64,000 nt of DNA from Azonexus fungiphilus. Lineage in GTDB: Bacteria > Pseudomonadota > Gammaproteobacteria > Burkholderiales > Rhodocyclaceae. The notes below the pieces were generated by a model. That model searched no databases. It had not been told where the DNA came from and saw only the letters and a program-made list of their open reading frames with translations. Shown here in pieces: positions 1 to 14,662 of this stretch; within the stretch, counting starts at the first letter, position 1, and the number at the start of each line of letters is the position of its first letter. The DNA is taken from contig NZ_RBXP01000016.1 in assembly GCF_003634965.1 (NCBI RefSeq), forward strand, positions 104,935-168,934, given 5' to 3'. Made by a program: the position numbers and the translations under genes.

Positions 1-305
1 CCGGCTCGATCCACTCGCCGGTCGCGCGCGGCTGCCACCGGCTGATCCGCGACGGCGCCAAACTGGTCGAGAGCGCCGCCGACATCCTTGAAGAACTCGG
101 GCAAGCGGCAAGCCCGCCAGCCGCCCCGGCAACCGAAACGCTGCCGCCGTTGCTCGCGGCGATCGGTCACGATCCCTGCAGCCTCGACCAGCTGGTCGAA
201 CGCAGCGGCCTCGGCGCCGAAGTCGTCCTGCCGCAGTTGCTCGACCTGGAACTCGCCGGCCGCATCGCGGTCCTTCCCGGCAACCGCTACCAGCGCCTGA
301 ACTGA
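1..305 (+). CDS. dprA: DNA processing protein DprA, C-terminal part
   Basis: Only the last 100 or so codons are present; the reading frame begins at base 3 and stops with TGA at 303-305. The first residues (GSIHSPVARGCHRLIRDGAKLVES) match the end of the Rossmann-like DprA/Smf core. The last 60 or so residues form the small winged-helix-like C-terminal domain (LAAIGHDPCSLDQL...LLDLELAGRIAVLPG). DprA binds single-stranded DNA and loads RecA during natural transformation. It is followed 79 bases later by topB on the same strand, a common pairing in betaproteobacteria. The 5' end lies outside the window. Confidence 0.9.
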   Translation, partial: GSIHSPVARGCHRLIRDGAKLVESAADILEELGQAASPPAAPATETLPPLLAAIGHDPCSLDQLVERSGLGAEVVLPQLLDLELAGRIAVLPGNRYQRLN

Positions 306-384
306 TCCGGCGCCGTTTCGCCGGCGCCCTTGCCAATCCGTCCGGCGCCCACTTATCATGCCCGGCACCTGACAGGCAGACCCC

Positions 385-2910
385 ATGAGCAAAAAACTGA
401 TCATCGCCGAGAAACCCTCCGTCGCCAGCGACATCGCCAAGGCACTCGGTGGTTTCACCAAGCACGACGAATACTTCGAAAACGACGAATACGTCGTCTC
501 GTCGGCCGTCGGCCATTTGCTCGAACTGGCCTGTCCGGAAGAATTCGAGGTCAAGCGCGGCAAATGGTCCTTCGCCCACCTGCCGGTGATCCCGCCGCAT
601 TTCGCGCTGAATCCGATCGAGAAGAGCGCGCCGCGACTGCGCGTGCTCAACAAGCTGATCAAGCGCAAGGATGTCACCGGCCTGATCAACGCCTGTGACG
701 CGGGGCGCGAGGGCGAGCTGATCTTCAATTACATCGCCCAGCACGCCAAGGCCGGCAAGCCGGTGCAGCGGTTGTGGCTGCAGTCGATGACGCCGCAGGC
801 GATCCGCGACGGCTTCGCCCGCCTGCGCCCGGGCAGCGAAATGCAGGGGCTGGCCGACGCCGCCGTCTGCCGCTCCGAATCCGACTGGCTGGTCGGCATC
901 AACGGCACCCGGGCGATGACCGCCTTCAACTCGAAGACCGGCGGCTTCCACCTGACCACGGTCGGCCGCGTGCAGACGCCGACGCTGGCGATCGTCGTCG
1001 AGCGCGAGCGCAAGATCCGCGACTTCGTGCCGCGCGATTACTGGGAAGTCGAGGCCGAATTCGCCGCCAAGGCTGGCGGCTATACCGGCAAATGGTTCGA
1101 CGAGGGATTCAAGGGCAAGCAGGACGACGAGCACGCCCGCGCCGACCGCCTCTGGGAAGTCGCCCGGGCCGAAGCGATCAAGGCGGCGACCTCGGGCAAG
1201 CCCGGCATCGTCAGCGAGGAAGCCAAGCCGGAAACCCGCCTGTCGCCCCTGCTGTTCGACCTGACCAGCCTGCAGCGCGAGGCCAACAGCCGTTTCGGCT
1301 TTTCGGCCAAGACCACGCTCGGCCTGGCCCAGGCACTCTACGAAAAGCACAAGGTCCTGACCTACCCGCGGACCGACTCCCGTTGCCTGCCCGAGGATTA
1401 CCTCGCCACGGTCAAGGAAACGATGCGCGTGCTCACCGGCGAAGGCGCCGGCAAGGGTCACGACGAAGTCCTGCTCGCCCGCTACGCGCCGTTCGCGCAC
1501 CAGATCCTGGCGCGCAACTGGGTGTTGCCGAACAAGCGCATCTTCAACAACGCGAAGGTGAGCGATCACTTCGCCATCATCCCCACGCCGCAGGCACCGA
1601 AGAACCTCAACGAAGCCGAGCAGAAACTGTACGACTTCGTCGTCCGCCGCTTCCTGTCGGTCTTCTTCCCGGCCGCCGAATACCTGGTGACCACCCGCAT
1701 CACCCGCGTCGAAGGCCATCCGTTCAAGACCGAAGGCAAGGTCCTGGTCAATCCGGGCTGGCTTGCCGTGCATGGCAAGGAAGGCCAGAGCGGCGACGAA
1801 GGCAACCTGGTCGCGGTCGACAAGGACGAAAAGGTCAAAACCGAGGAAGTCACGGTCAAGGCCAGCGCCACCAAGCCGCCGCCGCGCTATTCGGAAGCCA
1901 CCCTGCTGTCGGCCATGGAAGGTGCCGGCAAGATGGTCGACGACGAGGAACTGAAGGCGGCGATGGCCGGCCGCGGCCTCGGCACGCCGGCAACGCGCGC
2001 CCAGATCATCGAGAACCTGATCGGCGAGCAGTACATGCTGCGCGAAGGTCGCGAACTGATCCCGACCGCCAAGGCCTTCAACCTGATGACGCTGTTGAAC
2101 GGTCTCGGCATCGAGGAACTGACCCAGCCGGAACTGACCGGTGACTGGGAATGGAAGCTCGGCCGCATCGAGAAGGGCGATTTCACGCGCGACGAGTTCA
2201 TGCGCGAGATCGCCGAGATGACCCGCCACATCGTCGAGCGCGCCAAGACCTACGACAGCGATACGATTCCCGGTGATTTCGGCATCCTCAGCGCCCCTTG
2301 CCCGAAGTGCGGCGGCCTGATCCGCGAGACCTACAAGAAATTCCAGTGCAGCGACTGCGACTATTCACTGTGGAAGATCGTCGCCGGGCGCCAGTACGAA
2401 CCGGCCGAAATCGAGACGCTGCTGACCGAACGCCACGTCGGCCCGCTGACCGGCTTCCGCAACAAGATGGGCCGCAGTTTTGCCGCAGCGATCAAGCTCA
2501 ACGCCGAGCACCTGCCCGAATTCGACTTCGGCCAGGACAAGGCCGACGAGGCGAACGCCGAACCGGTCGATTTCTCCGACCAGGAAAGCCTCGGCAAATG
2601 CCCGAAGTGCGCAGCCAACGTCTACGACCACGGCACCTCCTACGTCTGCGAGAAGTCGGTCGGCCCGGAAAAATCCTGCGATTTCCGCTCCGGCAAGATC
2701 ATCCTGCAGCAGCCGGTCGACGCCGCCCAGATGCAGAAGATGCTGGCAACCGGCAAGACCGACCTGCTCAAGGAGTTCGTCTCCAACCGGACCAAGCGCA
2801 AGTTCTCGGCCTATCTGGTGGTCGCCGAGGGCAAGGTCGGTTTCGAGTTCGAGAAGAAAGCCCCGGCGGCCAAGAAGCCGGCCGCCAAAAAGAAGACCGA
2901 GGAAGCCTGA
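385..2910 (+). CDS. topB: DNA topoisomerase III (type IA)
   Basis: A type IA topoisomerase of 841 residues that cuts one strand of underwound DNA through a 5'-phosphotyrosyl link and helps decatenate replication and recombination intermediates. The N-terminal TOPRIM domain starts MSKKLIIAEKPSVA and carries the acidic DAGREGE motif at residues 105-111. The catalytic tyrosine is Tyr327 in LTYPRTDSR. The protein is longer than E. coli TopB (about 650). The extra C-terminus has two cysteine clusters (CPKCGG...CSDCDY and CPKCAA...) of the topoisomerase zinc-ribbon or degraded-ribbon type, then a Lys/Ala-rich tail probably contacting DNA. The stop directly abuts the stop of the convergent kinase gene. 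Confidence 0.95.
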   Translation: MSKKLIIAEKPSVASDIAKALGGFTKHDEYFENDEYVVSSAVGHLLELACPEEFEVKRGKWSFAHLPVIPPHFALNPIEKSAPRLRVLNKLIKRKDVTGLINACDAGREGELIFNYIAQHAKAGKPVQRLWLQSMTPQAIRDGFARLRPGSEMQGLADAAVCRSESDWLVGINGTRAMTAFNSKTGGFHLTTVGRVQTPTLAIVVERERKIRDFVPRDYWEVEAEFAAKAGGYTGKWFDEGFKGKQDDEHARADRLWEVARAEAIKAATSGKPGIVSEEAKPETRLSPLLFDLTSLQREANSRFGFSAKTTLGLAQALYEKHKVLTYPRTDSRCLPEDYLATVKETMRVLTGEGAGKGHDEVLLARYAPFAHQILARNWVLPNKRIFNNAKVSDHFAIIPTPQAPKNLNEAEQKLYDFVVRRFLSVFFPAAEYLVTTRITRVEGHPFKTEGKVLVNPGWLAVHGKEGQSGDEGNLVAVDKDEKVKTEEVTVKASATKPPPRYSEATLLSAMEGAGKMVDDEELKAAMAGRGLGTPATRAQIIENLIGEQYMLREGRELIPTAKAFNLMTLLNGLGIEELTQPELTGDWEWKLGRIEKGDFTRDEFMREIAEMTRHIVERAKTYDSDTIPGDFGILSAPCPKCGGLIRETYKKFQCSDCDYSLWKIVAGRQYEPAEIETLLTERHVGPLTGFRNKMGRSFAAAIKLNAEHLPEFDFGQDKADEANAEPVDFSDQESLGKCPKCAANVYDHGTSYVCEKSVGPEKSCDFRSGKIILQQPVDAAQMQKMLATGKTDLLKEFVSNRTKRKFSAYLVVAEGKVGFEFEKKAPAAKKPAAKKKTEEA

Positions 2911-5772
<2,862 letters not shown>

Positions 5773-5780
5773 GTGAAACC

Positions 5781-6695
5781 TCAGTGCCGCGGTGTTGCGC
5801 CAGGCAACTGGCAGGAAAGTACCGCCGCGCGCAGGACATCGATCGCCTGCGGTCGCGGGTAGGTCACCCGCCAGACCAGCCCGACCGTGCGCGCCGGCGG
5901 CGTACCGGCAAACGGCAGCACGTGCACCATCGGCTCCTTGTCGACCAGCGGATCGGCCGCCGTGCTCGGCATCACCGCCACGCCGGCGCCGCTGGCGACC
6001 ATGTAGCGGATGGTTTCCAGCGAGCTGCCTTCGAGCGAATGCTCGAGCGCATCCTGGCCGGTCAGGCGCGGGCAGGATTCCAGCACCTGATCACGGAAGC
6101 AGTTGCCCTGGCCGAGCAGGAGCAGGTTCTGGCCGTCGAGTTCGTCGGCCGGAATGGCCTCGCGGCCGACCCAGGCGTGATTGGCCGGGACCACCACCCG
6201 GAAGGGTTCGTCGTAAACCGGCTGGGCGACCAGACCGGGTTCGGCGAAGGGCAGCGCGATGACGATGACGTCGAGCTCGCCGGATTTCAGCGCCGGAATC
6301 AGGTTGGCGGTGAAATCTTCCTTGAGGAACAGCGGCATCTTCGGCGCCTGCCGGCTGAGCGCCGGGATCAGCTGCGGCAGCAGGTAGGGCGCGATCGTGT
6401 AGATGATGCCGACGCGCAACTGGCCGCTCATCGGATCGCCGGTGGCCTCGGCGATCTCCTCGAGCTTGACCGCCTCGGCAAGAACCCGCCGGGCCTGCTC
6501 GACGATGCGTTCGCCGAGCGAGGTGATGCGTACATCGGTCGCGGTCCGCTCGAACAGCGCCGCGCCGATCTGCCCTTCGACCTTCTTCAGCGCCACCGAC
6601 AGCGTCGGCTGGCTGACGTGGCAGGCCTCGGCAGCGCGCCCGAAATGGCGATCGCGGGCCAGGGCAACGATGTAGCGCATCTCGGTCAGGGTCAT
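5781..6695 (-). CDS. oxyR: Hydrogen-peroxide-responsive LysR-type regulator OxyR
   Basis: A 304-residue LysR-family regulator with an N-terminal winged helix-turn-helix ([20 protein letters not shown], then [13 protein letters not shown]) and a periplasmic-binding-fold effector domain. The two redox cysteines fall at residues 199 and 208 in [13 protein letters not shown], the same numbers as Cys199 and Cys208 of E. coli OxyR, so the disulphide switch should work. I chose the ATG at 6695 because it restores this numbering; an upstream in-frame start would add 16 atypical residues. It overlaps the stop of rsuA by four bases (ATGA), so the two are probably co-transcribed. No peroxidase or catalase target gene lies beside it. 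Confidence 0.9.
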   Translation of the reverse strand: MTLTEMRYIVALARDRHFGRAAEACHVSQPTLSVALKKVEGQIGAALFERTATDVRITSLGERIVEQARRVLAEAVKLEEIAEATGDPMSGQLRVGIIYTIAPYLLPQLIPALSRQAPKMPLFLKEDFTANLIPALKSGELDVIVIALPFAEPGLVAQPVYDEPFRVVVPANHAWVGREAIPADELDGQNLLLLGQGNCFRDQVLESCPRLTGQDALEHSLEGSSLETIRYMVASGAGVAVMPSTAADPLVDKEPMVHVLPFAGTPPARTVGLVWRVTYPRPQAIDVLRAAVLSCQLPGATPRH

Positions 6696-7399
6696 CGCGT
6701 CACTCCCAGGGATTGCCAGTCGGCCGGCGTCAGCCAGCGCCACGCACCGGGCGCCAGGTCGGCGGGCAAGGCCAGGCCGCCGAGCGACTCGCGGTGCAGC
6801 GCCTCGACCCGGTTGCCGACAGCGGCGACCATGCGCTTGACCTGATGGTACTTGCCCTCGGTCACGGTCAGGCGCAAACGGTGATCGTCGACGATTTCGG
6901 CAGCGGCGGCAGCAATCGGTTCCGGCTCGTCGTGGAGCAGGACGCCGGCCAGCAGTTGCTCGATCTGGGCGGCGTCGAGCGCATGCCTGACCGTCGCCAG
7001 GTAGACCTTGGGCACCTTGCGCTTGCCCGACGACAGCTGGTGGTTGAGCTGGCCGTCGTCGGTGATCAGGAGCAGGCCGGTGGTGTCCTCGTCAAGGCGG
7101 CCGATCGGCTGCACGCCGCGCTCGCGCAGCGGCAACGGCAGCAGTTCGAGCACCGACGGGTGGTGCTGCGGCTTGCGCGAACACTCGTAACCGACCGGCT
7201 TGTTGATGAGCACGGTGGCGAATTCGGAAAATGGCCAATCGACGCCGTCGACCGTGAACACCAGGCCGTCGGTTGCGATTTCGGCAAAGGGGTCGTCGAC
7301 CGGCGTACCGCCGATCGCCACCCGCTCGTGGCGGATCATTGCCCGGCAGGACTTGCGCGTGCCGAAGCCGTGAAGTTGGAGGATACGTTCGAGTTGCAT
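6692..7399 (-). CDS. rsuA: 16S rRNA pseudouridine-516 synthase RsuA
   Basis: A 235-residue pseudouridine synthase of the RsuA/RluB/RluE/RluF family. An N-terminal S4-like RNA-binding domain (MQLERILQLHGFGTRKSCR) precedes the catalytic domain. The catalytic aspartate is Asp103 in GRLDEDTTGLLL, one off the E. coli RsuA position. The length and single S4 domain favour RsuA (16S U516) over RluB, whose members usually carry longer tails. It is transcribed away from the DUF1857 gene, with 22 bases between the two starts, so the promoters must overlap. A copy of the dispersed GTCGACCGT motif lies inside at 7247-7255. Confidence 0.88.
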   Translation of the reverse strand: MQLERILQLHGFGTRKSCRAMIRHERVAIGGTPVDDPFAEIATDGLVFTVDGVDWPFSEFATVLINKPVGYECSRKPQHHPSVLELLPLPLRERGVQPIGRLDEDTTGLLLITDDGQLNHQLSSGKRKVPKVYLATVRHALDAAQIEQLLAGVLLHDEPEPIAAAAAEIVDDHRLRLTVTEGKYHQVKRMVAAVGNRVEALHRESLGGLALPADLAPGAWRWLTPADWQSLGVTR

Positions 7400-7421
7400 G
7401 TCAGGATGCTACCATCCGCCC

Positions 7422-7892
7422 ATGAACTTCGAACACCTGATCGCCATCAACGACCCCGCCAACCCGCTGCTCGTACCGCTGACGCGACGCCAGCTATGGC
7501 TTGGCCTGGTCGAGCGGGTGGACAACCCGCAGCTGTTCCTGCCCGGCATCGCCGCCTGCAGACTACTCGAACGCAGCCCCGACAGCGCCCTGCGCGAGCT
7601 CGACTTCGGCGCCGCCCGGATCCGCGACCGGGTGACGCTGATCGCCGAGGAATCGGTGCATTTCGCCATCGAACCCGGCGAACAGCACGCCGGCGGCAGC
7701 CTGACCATCCGCATCGAGGAACCCGAGGCCGACCGCCTCTTCCTGCGCTTCAGCTACGTCACCGGCTTCGGCAACCAGGCTGGCAGCGAGGACGCGGCCT
7801 ACGTCGAGTACGTCAAGTCGGCCTATCACCAGTCCGACCTCGACTGCGTCCGCATCATCCGCACCCTCGCTGCCGAGGGCAGCCGCCAGTAA
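7422..7892 (+). CDS. DUF1857 / AtaL-like SRPBCC-fold protein
   Basis: A 156-residue protein matching the DUF1857 (AtaL-like) family: N-terminal [31 protein letters not shown] and a C-terminal helix ending [15 protein letters not shown]. The family has a START/SRPBCC helix-grip fold that encloses a hydrophobic cavity; a biochemical role is not established for most members. I chose ATG 7422 over an in-frame start at 7398 because the family begins near MNFEHLIA and the extra eight residues look unrelated. It is divergent from rsuA and 25 bases upstream of the P-type ATPase, so it could be cotranscribed with it. Confidence 0.75.
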   Translation: MNFEHLIAINDPANPLLVPLTRRQLWLGLVERVDNPQLFLPGIAACRLLERSPDSALRELDFGAARIRDRVTLIAEESVHFAIEPGEQHAGGSLTIRIEEPEADRLFLRFSYVTGFGNQAGSEDAAYVEYVKSAYHQSDLDCVRIIRTLAAEGSRQ

Positions 7893-7917
7893 GTCGACCG
7901 GCGCCGGAGGCATCGCG

Positions 7918-10598
<2,681 letters not shown>

Positions 10599-10599
<1 letters not shown>

Positions 10600-10642
10600 A
10601 ATTGCCGAAATCCGACGGTCGACCGTCGGATTTCGGCAATTT
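10599..10642. repeat. 44-base perfect palindrome containing the GTCGACCGT motif
   Basis: The sequence from 10599 to 10642 equals its own reverse complement over all 44 bases. The axis lies between 10620 and 10621, and the centre is ACGGTCGACCGT (10615-10626), flanked by AAATCCG and CGGATTT. It starts on the last base of the ATPase stop codon. On the plus strand it runs into TTTTC, so it may act as a transcription terminator, but a loop-free dyad is also typical of a protein-binding or dispersed repeat site. Confidence 0.85.
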
Positions 10643-10699
10643 TCAGGAATCGGCGGCCGGGCGGTTGATTGCCGGCGACGAATCCCCGAACATGGCGCC

Positions 10700-11551
10700 A
10701 TGAACCTGCGTCGAATCATCCTCAGCCGCCCCGGGCGGCTCGCCCAGATCGGCCTCTGGAGCGCCTCGCTGGCCTGCGTCGGGGCGGTCGGCTACCTGCA
10801 CCTGCTGAGCGGGCTGGGCTACGAGTTCCACCTCTTCTTCATCCTGCCGGTACTGGTCGTCGCCTGGTTCGTCAGCATCCGCCGCGCCTACGTCCTCGCC
10901 GTACTCACCGTCGTCCTCTGGTACCTGGCCGACCGCCAGCTCGGCGGCGAAGGCAGCGACCGCTGGCCGCTGCTCTTCAACACCCTGGTCCGGATCAGCA
11001 TCCTCGGCGGCGCCGTCTGGCTGCTCGCGCGGATGCGCGGCATCCTCGAACGCGAAACCCGGCTCGCCCGCCAGGACAAGCTGACCGGCCTGGCCAACCG
11101 GCTCGGCTTCCACCAGGATGGCGAACTCCTGCTCAACATGACGCGCCGCCAGGCGATCCCGGTCAGCGCGCTGTTCATCGACCTCGACCACTTCAAGACG
11201 GTCAACGACCGTTTCGGGCATGAAACCGGCGACCGGCTGCTCGCCCGGGTCGCCGCCGTACTCCGCGAACGCCTGCGCGCCAGCGACCTGGCCGGCCGCC
11301 TCGGCGGCGACGAATTCGCGCTGATCCTCCCCGGCACCGGCGCCGCGGCCGCCGCCGACTACGCCGCCGCGCTGCGCGAACGCCTGCTCGAGGCAATGCG
11401 CGAAGACGACTGGCCGGTCACCTTCAGCATCGGCGTCGCCAGCTTCGCGACGCCGCCGGCCGATCTCGCCACGCTGGTCCGCGAGGCCGACCGGCTGATG
11501 TACACAGCCAAGCACGACGGCCGCGACTGCATCCGCAGCAGCAGCGCCTGA
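10700..11551 (+). CDS. Membrane diguanylate cyclase
   Basis: A 283-residue protein with about four N-terminal membrane segments (residues 15-115), a short linker, and a C-terminal GGDEF domain that makes cyclic di-GMP from two GTP. The active-site motif is intact (Gly202, Gly203, Asp204, Glu205, Phe206), and DKLTGLANR and the metal-binding FIDLDHFK are both in place. The RxxD inhibitory I-site expected just before GGDEF reads LRASDL, which fits RxSD (product inhibition plausible). No extracytoplasmic sensor domain is visible, so the signal is probably sensed in the membrane. It stands alone downstream of the palindrome, 56 bases from the convergent ybiT. Confidence 0.9.
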   Translation: MNLRRIILSRPGRLAQIGLWSASLACVGAVGYLHLLSGLGYEFHLFFILPVLVVAWFVSIRRAYVLAVLTVVLWYLADRQLGGEGSDRWPLLFNTLVRISILGGAVWLLARMRGILERETRLARQDKLTGLANRLGFHQDGELLLNMTRRQAIPVSALFIDLDHFKTVNDRFGHETGDRLLARVAAVLRERLRASDLAGRLGGDEFALILPGTGAAAAADYAAALRERLLEAMREDDWPVTFSIGVASFATPPADLATLVREADRLMYTAKHDGRDCIRSSSA

Positions 11552-11607
11552 ATGCCGGCCGGGGCCGGGCCGTTGACGGTCGACGCCCGCGAACGGGCAA
11601 AAATGCC

Positions 11608-13230
11608 TCAGCCGAGGCCTTGCGACGCCAGGTAATCCTCGTAACCGCCGAGGTAATCGACGATGCGGCCGTCGCCCTTGACCTCGAGCACGCGGGTCGC
11701 CAGCGAGGAGACGAACTCGCGGTCGTGCGAGACGAAGACCAGCGTGCCGGCGAACTTCTCGAGGCCGGCGTTGAGCGCCTCGATCGATTCCATGTCGAGG
11801 TGGTTGGTCGGTTCGTCGAGGATCAGCACGTTCGGCTTCTGCAGCATCAGCTTGCCGAACAGCATGCGGCCCTGCTCGCCGCCGGAAATCACGTTCACCG
11901 GCTTCTTCTGCTCGTCGCCGGAGAAGAGCAGGCGGCCGAGCGTGCCGCGGATCAGCGTTTCCAGGTCGCCGCCGTCCTCGATGGTGGCGCGGGCATAGCC
12001 GGCGATCCAGTCGGTCAGGCTCTCGCCGTTGGCGAACTCGGCGCTGTGGTCCTGCGCGTAGTAGCCGCACCTGGCCTTCTCGGCCCACTTCAGCGTGCCG
12101 TAGGACGGTTGCAGCTCGCCCATCAGCAGCTTCAGGAAGGTCGTCTTGCCGACGCCGTTCTCGCCGATCACGGCGATCTTCTCGCCGCCGTTGATGGTCA
12201 GCGTCAGGTTGTCGAAGATCTTGCGCTCGCCGCCCGGGTAGGCGAAGGTCAGGTTCTCGATCTCGACGGCCTGGCGGTGCAGCTTCTGCTTCTCGTCGTA
12301 GTCGAAGCGGATCCACGGGTACTGGCGCGACGACGGCTTGACGTCTTCCGGCTTGAGCTTGTCGATCAGCTTGAGGCGGCTGGTCGCCTGCTTGGCCTTG
12401 GAAGCGTTGGCCGAGAAGCGGCGGACGAAGGTCTGCAGTTCGGCGATGCGTTCCTTGGCCTTGGCGTTGGCCTGCGACTGGCGTTCGCGGGCCTGCTGCG
12501 CGGCTTCCATGAAGTCGTCGTAGTTGCCGGCGTAGGTGGTGATCTTGCCGTAGTCCAGATCGGCCATGTGGGTGCACACCTGGTTCAGGAAGTGACGGTC
12601 GTGGGAGATGATGATCATCGTCGAGTCACGGTTGTTGAGCACGTCTTCCAGCCAGCGGATGGTGTTGATGTCGAGGTTGTTGGTCGGTTCGTCGAGCAGC
12701 AGGATGTCCGGATTGGCGAACAGGGCCTGGCAGAGCAGCACGCGCAGCTTCCAGCCGGGCGCGACCTCGCTCATCGGGCCATTGTGCTGTTCGGTCGGGA
12801 TGCCGACGCCGAGCAGCAGCTCGCCGGCGCGCGATTCGGCGGTGTAGCCGTCGTACTCGCCGACCTTGCCTTCGAGTTCGGCGGCGCGCATGTAGTCGTC
12901 CTCGGAAGCTTCCGGGTTGGCGTAGATGGCGTCGCGTTCCTGGATGGCGCTCCACAGTTCCTCGTGACCCATCATGACCACGTCGAGGACGCGCATGTCT
13001 TCGTAGGCGAACTGGTCCTGCTTGAGGTAGGCCATGCGCTCGTTGACGTCCTTGGAGACGTTGCCGGCCGACGGTTCGAGGGCGCCGCAGAGGATCTTCA
13101 TGAAGGTCGACTTGCCGGCGCCGTTGGCGCCGATCAGGCCGTAGCGGTAGCCTTCGCCGAACTTGACGTTGACGTTTTCGAAGAGGGGCTTGGCCCCGAA
13201 TTGCATGGTGATGTTGGCGGCGACGAGCAC
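11608..13230 (-). CDS. ybiT: ABC-F family ATPase YbiT
   Basis: A 540-residue soluble protein with two tandem ABC ATPase domains and no membrane segments, the hallmark of ABC-F proteins that act on the ribosome. The first Walker A is GANGAGKST (residues 34-42). The two signatures read [11 protein letters not shown] (degenerate) and ISGGEQGRM, and both Walker B motifs end LDEPTN. The linker between domains carries the charged P-site tRNA interaction region ([18 protein letters not shown]). Length and sequence fit YbiT rather than EttA or Uup. Translation-related roles are known for the family; the exact role of YbiT is unsettled. Confidence 0.88.
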   Translation of the reverse strand: MLVAANITMQFGAKPLFENVNVKFGEGYRYGLIGANGAGKSTFMKILCGALEPSAGNVSKDVNERMAYLKQDQFAYEDMRVLDVVMMGHEELWSAIQERDAIYANPEASEDDYMRAAELEGKVGEYDGYTAESRAGELLLGVGIPTEQHNGPMSEVAPGWKLRVLLCQALFANPDILLLDEPTNNLDINTIRWLEDVLNNRDSTMIIISHDRHFLNQVCTHMADLDYGKITTYAGNYDDFMEAAQQARERQSQANAKAKERIAELQTFVRRFSANASKAKQATSRLKLIDKLKPEDVKPSSRQYPWIRFDYDEKQKLHRQAVEIENLTFAYPGGERKIFDNLTLTINGGEKIAVIGENGVGKTTFLKLLMGELQPSYGTLKWAEKARCGYYAQDHSAEFANGESLTDWIAGYARATIEDGGDLETLIRGTLGRLLFSGDEQKKPVNVISGGEQGRMLFGKLMLQKPNVLILDEPTNHLDMESIEALNAGLEKFAGTLVFVSHDREFVSSLATRVLEVKGDGRIVDYLGGYEDYLASQGLG

Positions 13231-13285
13231 GACGTTTTCCGATCCGGCGAGTATTTCAGAGAGGGCCGGATTTTACCCTTTTTGC

Positions 13286-13297
13286 ACGGTCGACCGT
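13286..13297. repeat. Perfect ACGGTCGACCGT palindrome (dispersed motif copy)
   Basis: It lies in the 148-base divergent spacer between the starts of ybiT and gshA, between two T-rich stretches (TTTTACCCTTTTT and CATTTTTGTG). This is one of three perfect 12-base copies in the window. It is placed where it could affect either promoter, but no regulatory role is shown. Confidence 0.7.
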
Positions 13298-13378
13298 GGC
13301 TGCCGGTCCATTTTTGTGCACCGCAGGTGTAACATCGCGGCCGACAATAACGCGCCAGCCCCCACGGAGACAGCACCC

Positions 13379-14662
13379 ATGGTCCCCCATCTGACGACCG
13401 CCCTGAGCGGTCCGCTCCTCGAACTCGAACGCCGCTTCCTCGAAGCCAGTCCGCAGATCGAGCAATGGCTGCGCGGCCAGTGGCAGGAATACACGCCGCC
13501 CTTCTATTCCTCGGTCGACCTGCGCAACTCCGGCTTCAAGCTGGCGCCGGTCGATACCAACCTGTTCCCCGGCGGCTTCAACAACCTCAACCCGGCCTTC
13601 CTGCCGCTCTGCGTGCAGGCGGCGATGAGCGCGATCGAGAAGTTCTGCCCGGAAGCCCGCCGTCTGCTGCTGATCCCCGAGAACCACACGCGCAACCAGT
13701 TCTACCTGCAGAACGTCGCCCAGATCGCCGCCGTCCTCAAGCAGACCGGCCTCGAAGTGCGCATCGGCTCGCTGATTCCCGATCTCGACGGACCGACCAC
13801 GGTCGACCTGGCCAACGGGCAGAAATTGCTGCTCGAGCCGCTGCGCCGCCAGGGCAACCGGATCGGCGTCGACGGCTTCGAGCCCTGCGCCATCCTGCTC
13901 AACAACGACCTCTCGGCGGGCATTCCCGAGCTGCTCAGGGATCTCGACGAACAATACGTGCTGCCGCCGCTGCACGCCGGCTGGGCAGTGCGCCGCAAGT
14001 CCAACCATTTCGCCGCCTACGACCAGGTCGCCAACGACTTCGCCCGCGAGATCGGCATCGACCCCTGGCGCATCAACCCGGCCTTCTCGGTCTGCCGCTC
14101 GATCAACTTCCATGAGCGCCAGGGCGAGGAATGCCTGGTCGCCAACGTCAGCGCGGTGCTCGACATCGTGCGCGAGAAATACCGCGAATACGGCATCACC
14201 GAGACGCCCTACGTCGTCGTCAAGGCCGACGCCGGCACCTACGGCATGGGCGTGATGACGGTGCGCGACGCCGACGAGCTGATCGCGCTCAACCGCAAGC
14301 AGCGCAACAAGATGAGCGTGGTCAAGGAAGGCCTGGAAGTCTCCGAGGTGCTGATCCAGGAAGGCGTGCACTCCTTCGAGACGGTGCACGAGGCGGTCGC
14401 CGAACCGGTCGTGTACATGATCGACCGCTACGTCGTCGGCGGCTTCTACCGCGTGCATACCGGGCGCGGCAAGGACGAGAACCTGAACGCCCCGGGCATG
14501 CACTTCGAACCGCTCGCCTTCGAGACCGGTTGCAACCTGCCCGACTACCGCTGCGGCAACCCCGACTCGCCGCCCAACCGCTTCTACGCCTACGGCGTCG
14601 TCGCCCGCCTGGCCTGCCTCGCCGCCGCCGTCGAACTGGCCAACACCCGCCTGGATCCATGA
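13379..14662 (+). CDS. gshA: Glutamate-cysteine ligase, Acidithiobacillus/betaproteobacterial type
   Basis: A 427-residue enzyme of the GshA type first described in Acidithiobacillus ferrooxidans (TIGR02049-like), unrelated in sequence to E. coli GshA. It joins glutamate and cysteine with ATP, the first step of glutathione synthesis. Recognisable stretches are PPFYSSVDLRNSGFKLAPVD near the N-terminus and an ATP-grasp-like TPYVVVKADAGTYGMGVMTV. I chose ATG 13379 because GGAG lies about 12 bases upstream and the family starts here; the longer in-frame extension overlaps the ybiT promoter region. Its stop overlaps the next start (ATGA), so it heads a tightly coupled operon with the membrane TPR gene. 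Confidence 0.88.
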   Translation: MVPHLTTALSGPLLELERRFLEASPQIEQWLRGQWQEYTPPFYSSVDLRNSGFKLAPVDTNLFPGGFNNLNPAFLPLCVQAAMSAIEKFCPEARRLLLIPENHTRNQFYLQNVAQIAAVLKQTGLEVRIGSLIPDLDGPTTVDLANGQKLLLEPLRRQGNRIGVDGFEPCAILLNNDLSAGIPELLRDLDEQYVLPPLHAGWAVRRKSNHFAAYDQVANDFAREIGIDPWRINPAFSVCRSINFHERQGEECLVANVSAVLDIVREKYREYGITETPYVVVKADAGTYGMGVMTVRDADELIALNRKQRNKMSVVKEGLEVSEVLIQEGVHSFETVHEAVAEPVVYMIDRYVVGGFYRVHTGRGKDENLNAPGMHFEPLAFETGCNLPDYRCGNPDSPPNRFYAYGVVARLACLAAAVELANTRLDP